From: Nemertoderma westbladi
Lineage: Eukaryota; Xenacoelomorpha; Nemertodermatida; Nemertodermatidae
Assembly (NCBI GenBank): GCA_032718475.1
Contig: JAUCBJ010003281.1
Span: forward strand, 1-35,000
Direction of reading: 5' to 3'
Length of the DNA: 35,000 bases
Every line of letters starts with the position of its first letter. Position 1 is the first letter of the stretch. Below, piece by piece: positions 30,329 through 35,000 of this stretch. A model generated the notes under the pieces. That model searched no databases. It had not been told where the DNA came from and was given only the letters and a program-made list of their open reading frames with translations. The translations under genes and the position numbers were made by a program.

Positions 30329-30744
30329 AGCTAAACCTACCTAAAACACTAGCTACCATAAAATTTTGTATCTTACTTAAACGAGGCGACTTCAATTACG
30401 TCCATTGACCAAATTGCAGCAAATGAAAATTTATAGAACTCTCCCCATATCAAAATATCACATTGTTGTAAAAAAAATCTTGCCCCCAGTCACCGCCCCC
30501 AGTTAACTCGATGGCATGGCCTTGTATGTAGTACGCCTTGACCCCAACCCAAAGGCACACAGAGGATTGTTCACAGGCAGGATTAACAGAAAAATTTGTG
30601 TATTAAAAGTAATATATTTTAGGCGTGGAGGCGACCCAATTTATAAGAAATATTATAACTTACCTTATGACGTTTTAGTATTGATACTGAAATATTAATT
30701 TACCATGTCGATGTCACAACAAAATTATTTAGCTATATTTAATA

Positions 30745-31644
30745 GAAGGCAATTCCTAAAGGAAATGCAACCACGAAGCTAAGGAAAATTAAACACTTTT
30801 TGACTCATCACTTCATTGCTTTACAGAGTTAAGAGGCATATGCCTTTAAAACTTTTTCTAGAACTGCTGAGGTTTACATTAAGATCCGGTTTGTGGTTCC
30901 AGGTGACACATACTTCAATTCAGTTTCATTGAGTAGTTAATGTGCAAAACTAAGGATTTAATTGTTAAAACGTCTGTTTGTAGTGGTTGTCATGGAAACT
31001 GAAAAATGGAACAATTTAAATTGGATGCGGAATTAGTGATATAGTGGGGGTAGGGATTGGTCCCAAGTCGTAATACCTTAAAGTTATGCTTCAAATAACC
31101 ATTTTATAAATTTGAACATCTGTTTAGCATGGTTGCCCTGGTAACTAGATTTTTTAATTAACCTCAATAAGCTCGACTATTGTCCTTATCATTGAGTTGA
31201 GAAACCCCAAGTTTATATCTATTGTGGTTATTCTATAAATAGAGTTATGAATATAGACTTGAATGATATAATCTGTAATAAACTCCAGTTACCATGGTAA
31301 CTAGATATTTCTGAAATGTTTTGAGTTTTACTAAAAGTTCCAACTAGTGGTCCAGATAACACATAACCAGTTTCGTAAAATTTTATCGCGAAGTCTACGT
31401 CCAAACTCCAAATGAGTAATTTTTGTATTAAAACGTCTGTTTTCAGCGGTTGTCATGGAAACTACAAAATAGAACAATGAAATTTGGACGCAGAATAAGT
31501 TATATAGTGGGGGTAGAGGTTGGTCCCAAGTCATTATACCTTAACCTTAGCCTCACACAAGTAAAATAGCCCACTATGAATAGACCATCTCAGCTAAGGA
31601 AAATCTTTCTTAGCGAAAGTAGTTGATTTTCCTTAGCTTCGTGG
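30745..31644 (-). mobile_element. Helentron-like non-autonomous element, copy 1 (shortened)
   Basis: Left side (plus strand): palindrome GCAATTCCTAAAGGAAATGC at 30749-30768, then CCACGAAGCTAAGGAAAAT at 30771. Right side ends ATTTTCCTTAGCTTCGTGG at 31644, the inverse of that block. So the terminal inverted repeat is asymmetric: a hairpin lies outside it at one end only, as described for Helitron2/Helentron elements and their non-autonomous relatives. Read on the minus strand the hairpin is at the 3' end. Compared with copies 2 and 3 the outermost left monomer has diverged and the last two monomers are missing: four X-box-like monomers instead of seven. Confidence 0.7.
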
Positions 31645-34220
31645 ATTCTAAAGAATCTCCATTAAATACTCAGCCAATCAGTGTGCGTGATAAACAATAA
31701 GCAAGCTGTCTTACTAGAAAGGCATTTCCTAAAGGAAATGCAACCACGAAGCTAAGGAAAATTAAACAAAGGGCCACAATTTGGTTTGTTGCTTAGCCTA
31801 GTTTAGTAGCATTTGCCAATAAATAACTTATATTCCCATGGAAACTAGAATTCTCTGGAACTGTTGGTTTTACCTTTGAAAAAAGATTCAGTCCAGATTG
31901 TGGTTCAGATAATACATATACCGAGTTTCAGAAATTATTGTAGTTTATGCCCAAATTACCGATTTTCTATCAGAATGCATCTGTTTGCAGTGGTTGTCAT
32001 GGAAACTGAAAATTAGAACAATGTAATTCGGATGCAGAATAAGTCATATAGTGGGGGTAGGTCTTGGTCCCAAGTCATAATACTATTAACTTGTGTTTAA
32101 AATTATCATTTTAGAAATTTTAACATCTGTTTAGTCTTGTTGCTATGGTAATTGGATTGTGTAATTAACCTCGAATGGATTGTATATGGACCTTACTGAT
32201 GAGTTGCAAAACCCCAAATTTATATTTATTACATTATTTTGCTACAAATAGAGTATTGAATTTAGACTTGAATGATATAGACTTTAATAAACTCCAGGTA
32301 CCATGGTAACAAGATATTTCTGGAATGTTTTCAGTTTCACTAAAAGTTCCAACTAATGGTCCAGATAACAAATTCCCAGTTTCGTAAAATTTTATCGCGA
32401 AGTCTATGTCCAAATGAGTTATTTTTGTATAAAAACATCTGTTTTCAGCGGTTGTCATGGTAACTGCAAAATTAAACAATGAAATTCGGACGCAGAATAA
32501 GGCATATAGTGGGGGTAGGGGTTGGTCCCAAGACATAACACCTTAACCTTAGGCTTCAAATTAACATTTTATAAATTTTAACATCTGTTTAGCCCGGTTG
32601 CCAAGGTAACTGGATTTTCTATTTAACCTCAATCGGATCTGCCATGGACTTTATAGTTGAGTTGAGAAACCCCAAGTTTATATCTATTATAGTTTTCCTA
32701 CAAATATAGTTATAAATATTGACTTGAAATACATAGACTTTTTTCTATGTCCGTTGCCATGGAAACCAGATTTTTCCTGGATATGAGACCCATCCCACAC
32801 GATGCGCCTCGATGAGTAGTACATACATGCAAAATTTCAGGGTACTTTTAAAGGCTAGTTTTTTCCGGAATAAAAAAACACCAAATCTGCCTCACACAAG
32901 TAAAATAGCCCACTATGAATAGACCATCTCAGCTAAGGAAAATCGTTCTTAGCGAAAGTAGTTGATTTTCCTTAGCTTCGTGGTTCTCTGGGCCTCGTAC
33001 ACTATTGCATGTGCTATAGAATTACACCTTGCTGGAATAGTGGTGAGGTGGAACTGGTCGGACTGATTCCTACTAGCCCGGCAAACACACCGGACGTGTT
33101 CTAGTGTTCTATGTTTCAGCTAGAACGGGTTTAAAGCAAAGAAAATGTGAGGATATTTAATACGAGAAAGGCATTTCCTAAAGGAAATGCAACCACGAAG
33201 CTAAGGAAAATTAAACAAACGGCCACACTTTGGTACGTTGCTTAGCCTCGTTTAGTAGCAATTGTCAATAATTAACTTCTATTCCCATGGAAACTAGAGT
33301 TCTCTGGAACTGTTGGTTTTACCTTTGAAAAAAGATTCAGTAAAGATTGTGGTTCAGATAACACTTTCCGAGTTTCAGAAAATATTGTAGTTTATGTCCA
33401 AATTACCGATTTTCTATTAAAATGCAACTGTTTGCAGTGGTTGTCATGGAAACTGAAAAATAGAACAATGTAATTCGGATGCAGAATAAGTCATATAGTG
33501 GGGGTAGGTGTTGGTCCCAAGTCATAATACTATTAACTTGTGCTTCAAATTATCATTTTATAAATTTTAACATCTGTTTAGTCTTGTTGCTATGGTGACT
33601 GGATTGTGTAATTAATCTCGAATGGATTGTATTATGTATATGGACCTTATAGATAAGATGCAAAATACCAAATTTATATATATTACATTATTTTGCTACA
33701 AATAGAGTATTGAATTTAGACTTGAATGATATAGACTTTAATAAACTCCAGTCACCATGGTAACTAGTTATTTCTGGAATGTTTTCAGTTTCACCAAAAG
33801 TCCCAACTAGTGGTCCAGATAACACATACCCAGTTTCATAAAATTTTATCATGAAGTCTATGTCCAAATGAGTAATTTTTGCATAAAAACATCTGTTTTC
33901 AGCGGTTGTCATGGTAACTGCAAAATAAAACAATGAAATTCGGAGGCAGAATTATTTATATAGTGGGGGTAGGGGTTGGTCCCAAGTCATAACACCTTAA
34001 CCTTAGGCTTCAAATTAACATTTTATAAATTTTAACATCTGTTTAGCCCGGTTGCCAAGGCAACTGGATTTTCTATTGAACCTCAATCGGCTCTGCTATG
34101 GACCTTATAGTTGAGTTGAGAAACCCCAAGTTTATATCTATTACAGTTTTCCTACAAACAGAGTTATAAATATTGACTTGAAATACATAGACTTTTTTTG
34201 AAGTCCGTTGCCATGGAAAC
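30986..34220. repeat. ~155-bp satellite monomers with RFX/X-box-like palindromes
   Basis: Eighteen sites resembling GTTGCCATGGAAAC occur at 30986, 31133, 31288, 31449, 31834, 31993, 32139, 32297, 32451, 32597, 32753, 33283, 33440, 33586, 33751, 33905, 34051 and 34207. Within an element the spacing is 145-165 bp and follows a three-step pattern (about 146, 157, 160). Every third monomer is more similar: the types with CATCTGTTTTCAGCGGTTGT and TAGTGGGGGTAGG recur about every 460 bp. The best sites (31288 GTTACCATGGTAAC; 32753 and 34207 GTTGCCATGGAAAC) match the RFX consensus closely. Confidence 0.8.
31716..32983 (-). mobile_element. Helentron-like non-autonomous element, copy 2
   Basis: Hairpin GCATTTCCTAAAGGAAATGC at 31722-31741, inner repeat CCACGAAGCTAAGGAAAAT from 31744, and inverse copy ending 32983. 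On the minus strand the hairpin is followed by CCTTTCTAGT, reminiscent of the CTRR-T end of Helitrons. The interior holds seven related ~155-bp monomers. No Rep/helicase coding. Separated from copy 1 by 71 bp of unrelated sequence. Confidence 0.72.
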
Positions 34221-34437
34221 CAGATTTTTCCTAGATATGAGACCCATCCCACACGATGCGCCTCGACGAGTAGTACATACATGCAAATTTTCAGGGTACT
34301 TTTAAAGGCTAGATTTGCCGGGGGTCAAAAAAAACCAAATCTGCTCCATACAAGTAAAATAGCCCACTATGAATAGACCATCTCAGCTAAGGAAAATCTT
34401 TCTTAGCGAAAGTAGTTGATTTTCCTTAGCTTCGTGG
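33165..34437 (-). mobile_element. Helentron-like non-autonomous element, copy 3
   Basis: Hairpin GCATTTCCTAAAGGAAATGC at 33171-33190, inner repeat from 33193, inverse copy ending 34437. Same interior order as copy 2 with scattered substitutions, seven monomers. 181 bp of unrelated sequence separates it from copy 2, so these are neighbouring insertions or an old amplification, not a simple tandem satellite. Confidence 0.72.
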
Positions 34438-34950
34438 ATCTAGACAAGACATGCAGCCCTCTAGCGAGAGACTGAGGATTTGATGATGTCTGGAAGTCCC
34501 TAAAAAACAAAACTTATGGTCTTATTGATGCCTACTAATTTTAGACTCGAAAGCTTTAAATCCGACGAAGTTATAAGTAAGTCAAAATCGTAGCGACGAT
34601 GATGACATACAGTACCATTATTGCATGAACTATTTGCCATAATTGACCTACCCCCCTAAGAGATATCGTCAGTTCGCAAAGGCTCCGCCAACTTCGTGGC
34701 TCGGACCCTATACCTCATGCTATAAAATGTATTCGATCGATATACAATTATATATTAATCCAATGGGTGGTGTCAAATTATTATTCTGCAATTTCGTACT
34801 TGTAGGCTACAGTACAGCAGTAAGCCTACCGTACCGGTAGGCCTGTCATTACTTCGGAGTCTCTCGCCGATCCCCAATTAAATTTCCTAACTTTTCAATT
34901 TCGTAGAAGATAGACTTTATGATTCTCTACAAGCAATCTTTCCCGAGAAA
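34438..34950. other. Non-coding, no feature recognised
   Basis: A 65-codon plus-strand frame at 34643-34840 has no recognisable motif. One GTACCGGTAGGCCT near 34830 combines both common palindromes. Confidence 0.45.
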
Positions 34951-35000
34951 TGACAGACACAGACAGACAGAGACAGACAGACAGAGACAGACAGACAGAG
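34951..35000. repeat. ACAG-type microsatellite, continues past window
   Basis: From 34951 the sequence is built of ACAG and ACAGAG steps, locking into a 14-bp unit ACAGACAGACAGAG up to the window end. Confidence 0.92.

Noticed and set aside
31331-34282. Several 60-100 codon minus frames with similar sequence
   Set aside because: They follow the satellite monomers of the Helentron-like copies and repeat with them; no protein-like conservation seen.
31716-34437. LTR pair or segmental duplication explaining copies 2 and 3
   Set aside because: Each copy has its own asymmetric inverted ends and hairpin, spacers are unrelated, and no coding interior lies between them.
34951-35000. CRISPR-like array
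   Set aside because: It is a simple ACAG/ACAGAG microsatellite without spacers.

Overview
The window looks like animal nuclear DNA, most likely from a marine invertebrate. The reasons are a spliced INPP5F/SAC2-type phosphoinositide phosphatase gene, non-LTR and BEL/Pao retrotransposons, fold-back elements, Helentron-like repeats with satellite cores, and AT-rich intergenic DNA dotted with the palindromes TACCGGTA and TAGGCCTA. Echinoderm, hemichordate or mollusc are all possible; the sequence alone does not let me name the species.

Layout. 1-1455: 5'-truncated non-LTR retrotransposon on the minus strand, reverse transcriptase frame broken by one TAG and one frameshift, running off the left edge. 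2104-2290: three 76-bp tandem repeats. 2690-3900: second, more decayed non-LTR copy with its RT core deleted. 5877-6907: fold-back element with ~367-bp inverted arms flanked by TA. 6915-7540: two related copies of a hairpin-type repeat. 8308-8376: tRNA-like (SINE-like) sequence. 9132-13724: INPP5F/SAC2 homologue on the minus strand in two coding exons, the only clear host gene. 15701-28126: complete LTR element (two ~1.16-kb LTRs, 5-bp target duplication AGCAT) of BEL/Pao ancestry on the minus strand. 29815-30328: second fold-back MITE. 30745-34437: three head-to-tail copies of a Helentron-like non-autonomous element whose interior is a ~155-bp satellite carrying RFX/X-box-like palindromes. 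34951-35000: (ACAG)n-type microsatellite.

The BEL/Pao element is the most unusual object. It keeps long (decayed) gag, zinc knuckles and an aspartic protease, but the reverse transcriptase/RNase H core is missing through a deletion that keeps the frame, and no integrase is visible. Between the pol remnant and the 3' LTR lies a compact, same-strand set of three reading frames (two intact, one broken) that I do not recognise. The two LTRs differ at roughly 15 bases and two indels by eye, so insertion was fairly recent. It must have moved with enzymes supplied by another element.

The second unusual object is the 30.7-34.4 kb array, where 18 sites resembling GTTGCCATGGAAAC recur every 145-165 bp within each element, close to nucleosome spacing. 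Most short reading frames elsewhere are chance frames or lie inside repeats.
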